Notes: generated from the sequence alone by a model not told the origin. 64,000 nucleotides of DNA from Ruminiclostridium cellobioparum subsp. termitidis CT1112 (GCF_000350485.1 NZ_AORV01000056.1:1-64000); one strand, 5' to 3'. Shown: positions 26,793 to 35,442, numbered from the stretch's first letter. A program made the numbers and translations.

Positions 26793-27290
26793 TCACAAAA
26801 ACCTTTTATATTCATCCAAAACGCCCGAAAGCTGGCATAAATAGTTCTTTATCTCCCCATCCCTGATAAGGAGGTGAAAAACGTTGATAACTTTTCTTCT
26901 AAACATTAAATCTATTTTAAACTCACGGAATTCCATCAAAAGCGGACATATATATCTTGCTCTGGGGTCTTCTATTACAGTTAACCTGCCGTCTTCGCCC
27001 AGATAGGGTATATACGGAAAAATCCTGCATGCCAGGGGTCTGAGCTCCCGGTTACAGGTTCCCTTGCAAACAGTAAAAAGAACGTCGGTGCTTAAAAGCT
27101 TTTCCTTTCGTATTGTCAAAAAGCCCTCCTGCCTGTCAAACATAAGCTCCTCACCCGGAAATAGACACATTCCCGCATCGTTGTCACCTGAGCAGCATTT
27201 ACTGCCGCAAAGCAGGCCGCAATCGAATTTTAAAGGAGTGGAGCCCTCCAGCATCCTGTATGCTTTTCTATATAAAGCCTTTTTATTCAT
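26793..27290 (-). CDS. YkgJ-like cysteine-cluster protein
   Basis: The 165-residue protein has the Cys pattern of the YkgJ/UPF0153 group: CGLLCGSKCC near residue 24, MCLFPGEE, CKGTCNRELRPLACRIFP near residue 80 and a further Cys (ICPL) near 115. These residues probably bind zinc or an iron-sulfur cluster. Its function is unknown. It follows the LUD gene by 51 bp on the same strand and GGGGA precedes the ATG, so they may be co-transcribed. Confidence 0.8.
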   Translation of the reverse strand: MNKKALYRKAYRMLEGSTPLKFDCGLLCGSKCCSGDNDAGMCLFPGEELMFDRQEGFLTIRKEKLLSTDVLFTVCKGTCNRELRPLACRIFPYIPYLGEDGRLTVIEDPRARYICPLLMEFREFKIDLMFRRKVINVFHLLIRDGEIKNYLCQLSGVLDEYKRFL

Positions 27291-27341
27291 AATATAATCC
27301 CCTCAAGTGTGAATGAACAGCCTCCTGCGGTCTACAAGCCA

Positions 27342-27983
27342 TTAATACCCCAGATGCCTTCCCACAATGATAACCTTGATTCTGTCCCTGTTGAACTGTC
27401 TTCTTATAACTACAAAATCGTTGCAGATTCTATCCTTACTGTTACAATCAATGCAATATCCCAGGCTTGTGCAGGGTGTATCCTTGTTCAGCCTCCTGGC
27501 ATCTATAGGGGCAGCATAATTGCGCACCCTTTTTTCTGCCTCTTCCAGGTTATTTACTATCTTATTTATGCCGGCAACAATTATAACCCGTTCGGGACCG
27601 TACAGCATTGCTGCCACTCTGCTGCCGTTTCCGTCAATATTGTACAGTTCACCCTTTTCAGTGACAGCATTGGTGCTGCACATAAATACGTCGGCAGAAA
27701 AGTTTTTCCTGTACAGCTCTTTCTTTTCTTCGCTTGTTATGCCGGCTCTGTATTTATCTAAAAAGTTGTACTTCCTGCTTCTCAGAAATTCTATTACACC
27801 CGTCTCGAACAGTGTCATCGAATCTCCGACGCCAACTGTGGAATTTTGCGGTATAAGGTCCTGAAGCGTTTCAATCAATTTTATTTCGTCTTCCACATAG
27901 AAACCGCCGATATTATGTTTCGCCAAACCCTCCAGGGTTCTTTCCACTTTCTTTTCCATATACCAGGAAACACTTTCATCCAT
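27342..27983 (-). CDS. LUD domain protein (LutC/DUF162-like)
   Basis: This 213-residue stand-alone LUD protein shows GVGDSMTLFETGV, CSTNAVTEKGEL and the C-terminal Cys motif CTSLGYCIDCNSKDRIC, typical of single-domain LUD proteins in Clostridia. LutB and LutC of the lactate oxidase complex contain this domain, but no lutA or lutB is nearby, so a role in lactate use is not supported here. It may bind a nucleotide or flavin. Confidence 0.85.
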   Translation of the reverse strand: MDESVSWYMEKKVERTLEGLAKHNIGGFYVEDEIKLIETLQDLIPQNSTVGVGDSMTLFETGVIEFLRSRKYNFLDKYRAGITSEEKKELYRKNFSADVFMCSTNAVTEKGELYNIDGNGSRVAAMLYGPERVIIVAGINKIVNNLEEAEKRVRNYAAPIDARRLNKDTPCTSLGYCIDCNSKDRICNDFVVIRRQFNRDRIKVIIVGRHLGY

Positions 27984-28077
27984 TATATTATCCGCTCCCC
28001 GCCGCAGTCAGTATTCCTTTCATAGATATATATTATACTAAAGTTATGGGATGGGGGCTATCCTCCCTTTATAATTT

Positions 28078-28120
28078 ATAAGACCCTTCAACAAATATTT
28101 AATATGTTAAAGGGTCTTAT
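28078..28120. repeat. Inverted repeat between the Gre-like and LUD genes
   Basis: Perfect 11-bp arms ATAAGACCCTT / AAGGGTCTTAT are separated by 21 nt. It is 31 nt downstream of the Gre-like gene's stop on the minus strand. There is no U-run on either side, so it may act as an mRNA 3' end structure rather than as a classical terminator. Confidence 0.55.
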
Positions 28121-28151
28121 AGGAAGTGTTTTTCTGTAATCTGATACCGGC

Positions 28152-28595
28152 CTATCTCAATTTTATTGATTTAATTCTATATCTGTATACACCTGAAGGT
28201 GTATTAACGGAAACAACAGCCCCTTCTTTTCTGCATAACAAGGCCTTTCCCATGGGAGACAGTATAGTTATGCAATTACCCTCGGTGCGGCCGGTTTCCG
28301 GGACAACAAGCCTATAACTATAGGTTTCCTGTTCCTCGACATCTTCTACCTCCACTTCACTGTTCAAGCATACAAACGGAAAGTCATTATTTGTTTCGTC
28401 TGATAGTACTACATTTTTAACAATTGTATCTACAGCACTTAAATAGTTGTCTAAAAGTTCCTCAAATTCTTTCCTGTGTTTGTTGAACTCAGGAAAGTAC
28501 AGATCAACGATTTGCGTTCTCCTTTCCTCAAAATCTACTAAATGAGCGAGCAATTTCTCATATGCAGGCGTATTTAGCTTAAGCTTTTCTGTCAC
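28152..28595 (-). CDS. GreA/GreB-family RNA polymerase secondary-channel factor (Gre-like)
   Basis: The C-terminal half (about 75-147) matches the FKBP-like domain of GreA/GreB, with ILSPMGKALL and VNTPSGVYRYRI closely following the GreA pattern. The N-terminal 65 residues are helical, consistent with the coiled coil that enters the RNA polymerase channel, but the canonical GDxxENxE tip that carries the catalytic acids is not seen. It may therefore be a divergent or inhibitory Gre homologue (as Gfh1 is) rather than a cleavage factor. The start is GTG at 28595 with GGAGGAG 5 nt upstream. Its leader contains a full intrinsic terminator and a strong promoter. Confidence 0.78.
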   Translation of the reverse strand: MTEKLKLNTPAYEKLLAHLVDFEERRTQIVDLYFPEFNKHRKEFEELLDNYLSAVDTIVKNVVLSDETNNDFPFVCLNSEVEVEDVEEQETYSYRLVVPETGRTEGNCITILSPMGKALLCRKEGAVVSVNTPSGVYRYRIKSIKLR

Positions 28596-28638
28596 AAAAT
28601 CTCCTCCATTTCACAAGTAATTAAATGGTACCCCTCCT

Positions 28639-28686
28639 AAAAAAAAACATATGGCACTTTGCCCAAAAGGGCAAAGCACCATATGT
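28639..28686 (-). terminator. Intrinsic terminator in the leader of the Gre-like gene (attenuator candidate)
   Basis: On the minus strand an 18-bp stem (ACATATGG...CTTTGCCC with TTTT loop and its complement, two G-U pairs) runs into nine Ts. It ends 43 nt before the Gre-like start codon. The promoter just upstream makes the predicted RNA begin within the first bases of the stem. No other minus-strand gene lies between it and the convergent region, so it is a leader element. Confidence 0.85.
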
Positions 28687-28689
28687 AAT

Positions 28690-28718
28690 ATGATACCATA
28701 TTTGTTGCACCATGTCAA
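28690..28718 (-). promoter_or_regulatory. Promoter of the Gre-like gene
   Basis: On the minus strand TTGACA (28718-28713, perfect) and TATCAT (28695-28690) are 17 nt apart. The start is expected near 28683, inside the 5' arm of the leader terminator. Confidence 0.8.
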
Positions 28719-28892
28719 AACCAGCATGTACATATCTTCAAAGCCAATTACATATTTAATATGGCTTTTTCATAAATATCCAAGGTCATTTCAGTGACAT
28801 CTATTTCACTTTAATTCTTGAAAAGCTTTACGTATATCATATTGTTCTGCACAATAAAAAACTGTTTTAAGTAATTATTCGGTTAATATCAA

Positions 28893-28930
28893 AAAATGCC
28901 CATGAAGAAAAACAAATCCTCAGGGCACAC
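28893..28930 (-). terminator. Minus-strand terminator-like hairpin upstream of the Gre-like promoter
   Basis: TGCCCTGAGGA pairs with TCTTCATGGGCA (one bulge) and is followed by TTTTTT on the minus strand. It may shield the Gre-like promoter from antisense reading through the flavin reductase gene. No minus-strand gene feeds directly into it. Confidence 0.55.
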
Positions 28931-29040
28931 CTTGACAATATAATAACTCATTGCAAAGAAAAAGTCTATACTTATTTGAAAAAACAAGCTATATTATAAA
29001 TGCTGGCAGCCAAGCAAAACATATATTTGGAGGTTTGAAC

Positions 29041-29601
29041 ATGAAAAAAGTAAAAATTAAAAATTACCCGATGGTTAATCCGACTCCTATTGTACTTGCT
29101 GGAGCTGATGTTAATGGCAAGCCTAATTATACCACTATTGGGGCATTCGGAGTAGTGTGTACAGGACCGATTTTTTATATCTCCTTAAAAGATACCCATT
29201 TTACAACTATTGGTGTCAGGGAAAACGGTTACTTCAGTGTGAATATTCCTTCTGCTGACATGATTCAAAAAACAGATTACTGCGGTTCAGTATCAGGAAA
29301 AGCAATAGATAAATCACATTTGTTTTCATCCTTCTACAATGAGTCTGGGAAAGCTCCAATGATTAGTGAATGCCCTATGAACTTTTTGTGCAAAGTCATT
29401 CAAACAGTTCCTATGAACGGATTTGAAGTATTTTTTGGAGAAATAATTTCAACGTTTGTAAATGAGGATTGCTTGACAGGTGATGTACCCGACCCGCTAA
29501 AAATCAATCCGACTTTGGCAATGGGCTTGAACTACTATAATTTAGGCCAGCCGGCAGGAGCCGTGTTTAAAGAAGGAAAGAAAATAGATAATAATGAATA
29601 A
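29041..29601 (+). CDS. Flavin reductase-like domain protein
   Basis: The 186-residue protein belongs to the flavin reductase-like, FMN-binding split-barrel family. Recognised parts are PMVNPTPIVLAGAD at the N-terminus, TIGAFGVVCTGP and ENGYFSVNIPS. Members bind FMN and reduce flavin or serve unknown redox roles in anaerobes. The ATG at 29041 with GGAGG 7 nt upstream is preferred over an upstream in-frame start at 28951. Confidence 0.88.
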   Translation: MKKVKIKNYPMVNPTPIVLAGADVNGKPNYTTIGAFGVVCTGPIFYISLKDTHFTTIGVRENGYFSVNIPSADMIQKTDYCGSVSGKAIDKSHLFSSFYNESGKAPMISECPMNFLCKVIQTVPMNGFEVFFGEIISTFVNEDCLTGDVPDPLKINPTLAMGLNYYNLGQPAGAVFKEGKKIDNNE

Positions 29602-29610
29602 AGTATTCAT

Positions 29611-29648
29611 GAAGGGATATCATTTTTTGATTATCCCTTCTTTATTTA
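29611..29648 (+). terminator. Terminator of the flavin reductase gene
   Basis: GAAGGGATA and TATCCCTTC form a 9-bp stem around a T-rich loop, followed by TTTATTT. It lies 10 nt after the stop codon. Confidence 0.8.
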
Positions 29649-29700
29649 TAAAATTTATCTCACCCGTGAAGCTATTCCCTATAATGTTCACATGTTAACC

Positions 29701-30180
29701 TCATTTATGATAAGTCTCATTCTTCATTATCTTAAATGCCCTGTACGTCTGCTCAAGGAGAATGAGACGTGCCAGCTGGTGCGGGAAGGTCATTTTCGAC
29801 AGGCATATTCTGTAGCTGGCCGCACTGACCAGGCTTTGATCCAATCCCAGAGAACCACCGATGATAAAGGTTATATGGGAATTTCCTGTGAGCATGACGC
29901 TCTCAAGCTTGGAGGCTAAGCCTTCCGAAGTTGTCTGTTCCCCCGCCAGGTCCAGCAGTATGATATAACTGCCTTCCTTAACCCTTTTGAGCAGCCGCTC
30001 GGCTTCACGCTGCTTTACCTGGGCTTCCTGTGCGGGGCTCAGTGTATCGGGGGCGTGCTCATCCTCCACCTCTATCAGCTCCATATCCGCAAAACGTGAA
30101 AGCCTTTTGGTATATTCCGAAATACCTTCCTTGAGGTACCGTTCCTTTAGTTTTCCAACTGCCGCAATAGTTATTTTCAT
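29701..30180 (-). CDS. rlmH: 23S rRNA pseudouridine-1915 N3-methyltransferase RlmH
   Basis: RlmH is a SPOUT methyltransferase that modifies helix 69 of 23S rRNA. The 159-residue protein has the family pattern MKITIAAVGKLKE at the start, LDLAGEQTTSEGLA, the trefoil-knot FIIGGSLGL and the end segment KMTFPHQLARLILLEQTYRAFKI (shown in part). The ATG at 30180 fits GGAGAAAAAA; the in-frame ATG 12 nt earlier overlaps it. It is the last gene of the wal operon, the common position in Firmicutes. Confidence 0.95.
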   Translation of the reverse strand: MKITIAAVGKLKERYLKEGISEYTKRLSRFADMELIEVEDEHAPDTLSPAQEAQVKQREAERLLKRVKEGSYIILLDLAGEQTTSEGLASKLESVMLTGNSHITFIIGGSLGLDQSLVSAASYRICLSKMTFPHQLARLILLEQTYRAFKIMKNETYHK

Positions 30181-30261
30181 TTTTTTCTCCATAAAAAAGG
30201 AACCCTGTATCCGGCCCCCTGAATTTATTAATCAAATTATAAATCTAATAATATGTTTTAC

Positions 30262-31053
30262 TTATAATATTTTTACCTTCCCGACCCTGTCCCTGCTTGC
30301 CACCTCAAGCAGCACATCTCCGCCCACTGCGATCTGCTTCTCGGTAAGAGCATTATATGTAGTCTGATATGCCAGTTCGGGAAAGTTGTTCTCGTGGCTT
30401 AAATGTCCCAGAATGAAGTTCCTGCAGCCCTTTTCAGCCAGGTAGGCAATAACTTTTGCGGCCATCTCGTTTGACAGATGCCCGTGATCGCCCATGATCC
30501 TCTTCTTCAGCGACCATGGATAAGGTCCTACCCTCAGCATCTCAACATCATGATTGGACTCAAGCAGCATCAGGTCATTGCCCTCTATGTATGAAAGAAG
30601 TTCCTTATTCATATGACCTATATCGGTAGCTGTTGTTATACGCTTTCCCTCGGCAAAAAAATTGTATCCCACCGGTTCGGCCGCATCATGGGGTATCAAA
30701 AACGGCCGCACACATATGTCTCCGATCTCAAACTCATCTCCGGTACAGAAACATACCCTGTTTTCCAGCTTGACCGGTCCCAATCCGCACTCCATTGCAC
30801 ACCAGGTAGCCTCATTTGCGTAAATGGGAACATCCTGTTTTCTGGATATTATACCTGCTCCACGCACGTGATCAATGTGTTCATGTGAAATTAATATAGC
30901 GCTTAACTCCGCCGGATTTTCTCCAATGGAGCAGAGCGCTTCCAATATCCTCTTTCCGCTTAAACCTGCGTCTATAAGAAGTTTTGTTTTCTCAGTACCT
31001 ATAAATAAAGCGTTTCCACTGCTTCCACTAAACAAACTGCAAAACTTTACCAT
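30262..31053 (-). CDS. yycJ: MBL-fold hydrolase, YycJ/WalJ
   Basis: A 263-residue metallo-beta-lactamase-fold protein with the metal motif SHEHIDHVRG, a later GDHGHLSNE and HLSHENN. Gene order and length identify it as YycJ/WalJ, the nuclease-like member of the wal operon that affects cell division and DNA repair in B. subtilis relatives. GGAGC precedes the ATG. It is downstream of murA and upstream of rlmH. Confidence 0.93.
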   Translation of the reverse strand: MVKFCSLFSGSSGNALFIGTEKTKLLIDAGLSGKRILEALCSIGENPAELSAILISHEHIDHVRGAGIISRKQDVPIYANEATWCAMECGLGPVKLENRVCFCTGDEFEIGDICVRPFLIPHDAAEPVGYNFFAEGKRITTATDIGHMNKELLSYIEGNDLMLLESNHDVEMLRVGPYPWSLKKRIMGDHGHLSNEMAAKVIAYLAEKGCRNFILGHLSHENNFPELAYQTTYNALTEKQIAVGGDVLLEVASRDRVGKVKIL

Positions 31054-31118
31054 TTAAGCTCCATTTCTTCTTCATGCAAAGTAAATTTGCCCAAAGCAGA
31101 ACCAAAAAATTTCAATGG

Positions 31119-32384
31119 TTAATCTTCTGTTGATATCCTTGTTATATCTGCTCCAAGCAAATTAAGCTTGTGAACAAAATTCTCATAGCCTCTGTCTATA
31201 TATTTAATATTAGTAATTTCCGTTGTTCCCTTTGCGGCCAAACCCGCCAAAACCATGGCTGCTCCAGCCCTCAGATCGGTTGCCTTGACAGGCGCTCCTG
31301 TCAGCAGGGCTCCTCCGTCAATAACCGCAATTCTGCCTTCCACTTTTATCCTGGCACCCATGCGCTTAAATTCATCCACGTACTGGAACCTCGAGTCCCA
31401 GATACCCTCTGTTATGGTACTGACGCCTTCAGCCATATTCAGCAGAACGGTAATCTGCGGCTGCAGATCGGTGGGAAATCCGGGATAAGGCAAAGTCATT
31501 ATATTAACATTCTTAACTTTATTGCCGCCTATAACCCTTATAAAATCCTCGTCTTCTTTAACCGTAACGCCCATTTCAATCAGCTTTGCAGTGAGAGATT
31601 CCATATGCTTTGGAATAACATTCCTAACTGTTACATCTCCCCTTGAAATTGCAGCAGCAATCATAAAGGTTCCTGCTTCTATCATATCGGGAATTATTGT
31701 GTGAATTCCGCCGCCTCTCAGGTGTTCCACACCCCTGATCTTGATAACGTCTGTTCCCGCACCTCTTATATTAGCCCCCATAGCATTCAGAAAGTTTGCC
31801 ACATCAACAACATGGGGTTCCTTTGCCGCATTTTCTATCACAGTCTGCCCACTGGCCTTTACTGCAGCCAGCATAAGATTTATGGTGGCGCCGACACTGA
31901 CAACGTCCAGGTAAATCTGTGCACCTTTCAGCTGTGACGCATCAATTTTTACTATGCCATGTTCAATAACAACATGGGCTCCCATAGCCTCAAAGCCTTT
32001 AATGTGCTGATCTATAGGTCTGAATCCAAAATCACATCCTCCGGGAAGTGATACCTCCGCCTTCCCAAATCTGGCAATCAACGCTCCCAATAAATAATAC
32101 GAAGCTCTCATGCTTTTCACAAGTTCGTAAGGTGCCTGCCAGCAGTTTACCTCTCGTGTGTCACAAATTACGGTATTGCTGTCTTCTTTAGTTATCTTAG
32201 CGCCCAATTTGGTGAGGATATCCAATAAAACTTTAACATCTTTTATGTCAGGAACATTTTCTATTCTACTGATCCCATTTATTATCAATGCCGCGGGTAA
32301 AACCGCAACTGCAGCATTCTTTGCTCCGCTAATGGTAACTTCTCCGTTCAGGGGACATGGCCCGTTTAATAAGAACTTATCCAA
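31119..32384 (-). CDS. murA: UDP-N-acetylglucosamine 1-carboxyvinyltransferase MurA
   Basis: MurA makes the first committed step of peptidoglycan synthesis, adding enolpyruvate to UDP-GlcNAc; it is the fosfomycin target. Motifs are NGEVTISGAKNAAVAV, the active-site Cys in GGCDFGFRPIDQH (about residue 117) and PYPGFPTDLQPQ. The start is a TTG at 32384, fixed by the family N-terminus MDKF; AGAAGGG lies very close, so initiation may be weak. Its place inside the wal operon, between yycI and yycJ, ties precursor synthesis to WalR control. Confidence 0.96.
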   Translation of the reverse strand: MDKFLLNGPCPLNGEVTISGAKNAAVAVLPAALIINGISRIENVPDIKDVKVLLDILTKLGAKITKEDSNTVICDTREVNCWQAPYELVKSMRASYYLLGALIARFGKAEVSLPGGCDFGFRPIDQHIKGFEAMGAHVVIEHGIVKIDASQLKGAQIYLDVVSVGATINLMLAAVKASGQTVIENAAKEPHVVDVANFLNAMGANIRGAGTDVIKIRGVEHLRGGGIHTIIPDMIEAGTFMIAAAISRGDVTVRNVIPKHMESLTAKLIEMGVTVKEDEDFIRVIGGNKVKNVNIMTLPYPGFPTDLQPQITVLLNMAEGVSTITEGIWDSRFQYVDEFKRMGARIKVEGRIAVIDGGALLTGAPVKATDLRAGAAMVLAGLAAKGTTEITNIKYIDRGYENFVHKLNLLGADITRISTED

Positions 32385-32516
32385 ACCCTTCTACACCAAC
32401 CTTTTGTATAAACTGTAAATGTTTTGCTAAACATTACACACACGAGAACATTATACCATTTAGTTATAAATTATTCCACTAGAAATGTAGCAAAAAAAAT
32501 ATTACCAATTTACAAA

Positions 32517-33341
32517 CTATTCCATAAGCTCACCACTGGTGGCATTGAAGTAGAATTCCTTTCCCTGGTTGGTTGTTATTCTCCAGGAAAGTCCCTCATA
32601 CAAGGTTTTAGTATCCTTATCCCCCTTTATGCCTTTAAAGCCAATATCAACATCGCTGATGTCAATCCCGGGATAGCCGGTCATCTTTGTTACCAGAATC
32701 TGATACACAGGTATTACTTTAATATCTCTGCTGCTTATGGTCAAAGGCTTCTTATATTGATACTTTATGCTCTTTAAACCTGCTTTTCCTATCTCTACTT
32801 CAATGTAGTTATCAAACACGGTATAATTTTTATAAATCCCCTTGTAAACCGCCTTTGGATCTTCTCCGGAGGGAGAGGAAGAAAAGCTGTCCAATTGAAA
32901 CTCATCAAGGGGAATGCCAAGCTTTTTGGCCAATTCCTTTAAATAAATCTCAACCTCACTTTTGCTCTGTGAATATATTTTCTTATTACTCCCGCTGTCA
33001 CTGTACTCAAAATAACAGCCGCTGTTGAATACAATCTTTTCGGTACCCTTCTCATAGATATTATCACTAATTTTGGAATAATTATCCCCCAGGAGCCCAT
33101 TAATTATTTTATTTTTATCCAGAACTGTTTCTTCATACTGCAATATAAAGTCTTTACCGTTATATTTCGGTATCGGACATTCGATATGTACATTGTTCTG
33201 TTCCAATATTTTTTGGGTGTTAATAATGGTATCGCGGGAAATTTCCCCTCCCTTGGTATTCTGGTATAATATAACGGCCAGAACAAGGTTCAATACAATA
33301 AACGCCCATATTAAAATTGTTTTTGCCTGTTTCCAGTCCAT
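32517..33341 (-). CDS. yycI: WalRK regulatory protein YycI
   Basis: The protein (about 274 residues) has one N-terminal membrane anchor (ILIWAFIVLNLVLAVIL) and a large extracytoplasmic domain. With YycH it modulates the WalK sensor in the membrane of Bacillus-type bacteria. It is identified by length, anchor, and position after yycH. The ATG at 33341 follows AGGTGATAATT. The C-terminal segment KTLYEGLSWRITTNQGKEFYF resembles the YycI/PepSY-like end. Confidence 0.87.
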   Translation of the reverse strand: MDWKQAKTILIWAFIVLNLVLAVILYQNTKGGEISRDTIINTQKILEQNNVHIECPIPKYNGKDFILQYEETVLDKNKIINGLLGDNYSKISDNIYEKGTEKIVFNSGCYFEYSDSGSNKKIYSQSKSEVEIYLKELAKKLGIPLDEFQLDSFSSSPSGEDPKAVYKGIYKNYTVFDNYIEVEIGKAGLKSIKYQYKKPLTISSRDIKVIPVYQILVTKMTGYPGIDISDVDIGFKGIKGDKDTKTLYEGLSWRITTNQGKEFYFNATSGELME

Positions 33342-33378
33342 AATTATCACCTACACAGAATATTGTAATTACTGTACA

Positions 33379-34863
33379 TTATTTCCCATCCAGGGGCATA
33401 TCATAACTGCCGGTATTATTAAAAAGTACAAAGCTTGGAGTAATCATGGTGCTGTTTACCTCCGGAGGCGTAAGTACGTAATATATCCCATAGTCCCGTA
33501 TAGGCAGGTTTGCGTTGCTGAGCTCCTTATTTAAACTATAGGCTCTATCTACAAGTTCAGGGAAATTCCAGGTATATTCTTTAAAAATCTTATTGACCTC
33601 AAGTTTTAACGCTACCCATCTGCATTGGATCACTCTTTTTGAAGTTGCCTCGATTGTTATGGCGCTGTCCAGCGACTGTTCGCTGTTGGGAAGTTTAAAA
33701 TCCTTCAACAGCAGAGGGACATCTCCGTGCCCTTCACCATCAGCTATACTGTAGTCAAATTTAAATATGAAAGAGTTACTCCCTTCCTTCACAGAGGACA
33801 GGTATAGATTGATATTGTCCATGTGCCTGCTGCGGGCCTTGAGCTCCATTATAAAGCCCACAGCCTTTTGATATGCATCAAGTATCCTGGTCCTTTCGGT
33901 TACACCTTGGTTTCCGGTATACTTGTACTCAATAACGGAATTTTTATATAACCTGTAAACACTGTCGGACTTTTTAAAAACAACAGCGCCATAGACATCT
34001 TCATCCGGGTAATAGTCATTCCTGATTTCACCCAACAATTCCAGCTGGATGGCATCATATTCGGCCAGACTTGAGGTAGGCCCCTGAAGAGAGCCAAAGG
34101 ATATGCTGTTTAAATTTGTATACTCTTCCTCACTGTTTGATGTAAAGGGAGCAATCATATCTTTGGGCAGCAGGGATTTACTGCCTGTCTCGATTGCTAT
34201 TTTATAATTTTTAATTTTGAAATTATTTTTATGACTTTCATAGACGGTTTCAAACTCTTTCTGATCCAGGGCAGCTCCGCCGTAGCCTGATACAACATAT
34301 GTATAGATATTATTACTGTCCTTTATGTAAATAGTGTCCGAATAGCCGTTTTCCGGATCATCAGGATATATTGCAACCTTGTTTAATCCCATAACTGAGT
34401 CAACGGAATTTTTTATATTCAATACCCATTTAACTATATCTATATTAATATCGGTTTTAAATTCAAAGTAATAGGGATTATTGGCAGCAATGATCCCCCA
34501 TTTTTCCTCATTGAAAGGTTCGGTCCGGGTGGGCTTGTCTTTTAGTGCAGCCTTAAGATACTCCTGGGCACCGTTCCAGAGAGTATAATACTCCTCTGAG
34601 CCGTTTGGGATTATCAGATGATCGTTGTCGTAGCCTTTTGAGAGAACTATTCTGCTGGGAAGCATAAAATTCCCCTTCATTTTCTCAATAGATGCCTGAG
34701 CTATTTTTGAGTCGGAAAAAAAGGAAGATAAAAAAGGGAAACTGCCGGATTGACTACTCCACAGTATTCCCACCTGTATGATACAAACGCTGATTAAAAG
34801 AATTAATAAGAACGTTCTAAATTTCTCATAATAATAACCTAAAGTTTTTGATCGCTTATTCAT
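33379..34863 (-). CDS. yycH: WalRK regulatory protein YycH
   Basis: A 494-residue single-pass protein: a membrane helix near residues 15-33 (LLILLISVCIIQVGILW), then a long extracytoplasmic region. The gene starts 3 nt after the preceding gene stops and is followed by yycI 37 nt later. Family members form a complex with YycI and WalK. Sequence conservation in YycH is low across Firmicutes, so the call rests largely on layout and order. Confidence 0.85.
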   Translation of the reverse strand: MNKRSKTLGYYYEKFRTFLLILLISVCIIQVGILWSSQSGSFPFLSSFFSDSKIAQASIEKMKGNFMLPSRIVLSKGYDNDHLIIPNGSEEYYTLWNGAQEYLKAALKDKPTRTEPFNEEKWGIIAANNPYYFEFKTDINIDIVKWVLNIKNSVDSVMGLNKVAIYPDDPENGYSDTIYIKDSNNIYTYVVSGYGGAALDQKEFETVYESHKNNFKIKNYKIAIETGSKSLLPKDMIAPFTSNSEEEYTNLNSISFGSLQGPTSSLAEYDAIQLELLGEIRNDYYPDEDVYGAVVFKKSDSVYRLYKNSVIEYKYTGNQGVTERTRILDAYQKAVGFIMELKARSRHMDNINLYLSSVKEGSNSFIFKFDYSIADGEGHGDVPLLLKDFKLPNSEQSLDSAITIEATSKRVIQCRWVALKLEVNKIFKEYTWNFPELVDRAYSLNKELSNANLPIRDYGIYYVLTPPEVNSTMITPSFVLFNNTGSYDMPLDGK

Positions 34864-34866
34864 AGA

Positions 34867-35337
34867 TTAATCTTTCTTATCTTTTTCACCGCCGGGATTA
34901 GTTATCCAGTCTATGGCTTTTTCAAACCAGTCTCCTGATTTCTTTGCTTCGCCGAATGTAATAGTATAATAAAACTCCTCGGGACTATTCTTGGTTTCCT
35001 TTGTATAAGCAGTTATTTTAATGTCATTTGGACCTTTCTTAAGTCTTATGTCCTTTCCGAACATCTTGCCGTTTCCAACCTTGAAAGTGGACACGCCGTC
35101 GGTTGTCTTCAGAGGTTTATAATCTCCTGCTTCGGTGTCATAATATTCAAAACTGATGGTAGTCTCATCATAGATACAGGTTCCAAAAATTGAGAATACC
35201 TGTTTGGTGACTACTTCATCCCCTTCGGGTCTGGAAATGTCAACCACATGATTGTCATCCGCCGCAAAAACAGGTATCAAAAATATAGACAGCATAGCGC
35301 ATACGATTATAGTAAATGTAAGTAACTTTGATTTCAT
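34867..35337 (-). CDS. Secreted single-domain protein within the wal operon
   Basis: I do not recognise a named family. The 156-residue protein has a clear signal peptide (hydrophobic stretch ending VFA-ADD, residues about 5-28) followed by a beta-rich, Ig-like domain (about 32-130) with FSIFGTC, and a short acidic/basic C-terminal tail. The domain somewhat resembles the small beta-sandwich domains found in bacterial wall proteins. It sits between walK and yycH, with 105 bp before and 3 bp after it, and GGTGGACC precedes the ATG at 35337. An additional extracellular part of the WalK sensing module is plausible. Confidence 0.7.
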   Translation of the reverse strand: MKSKLLTFTIIVCAMLSIFLIPVFAADDNHVVDISRPEGDEVVTKQVFSIFGTCIYDETTISFEYYDTEAGDYKPLKTTDGVSTFKVGNGKMFGKDIRLKKGPNDIKITAYTKETKNSPEEFYYTITFGEAKKSGDWFEKAIDWITNPGGEKDKKD

Positions 35338-35442
35338 AAGGTCCACCCCGAAAAAATACTCTTGTACTGTTTTTACCAGTACCCTACTATAATTATATTA
35401 CATTTTCTGTTACAAATCCATTACATGGCATTTAAATAAAAT

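Noticed and set aside
28078-28120. Terminator after the Gre-like gene
   Set aside because: The inverted repeat is perfect but no U-run follows on either strand, so it is listed as a repeat only.
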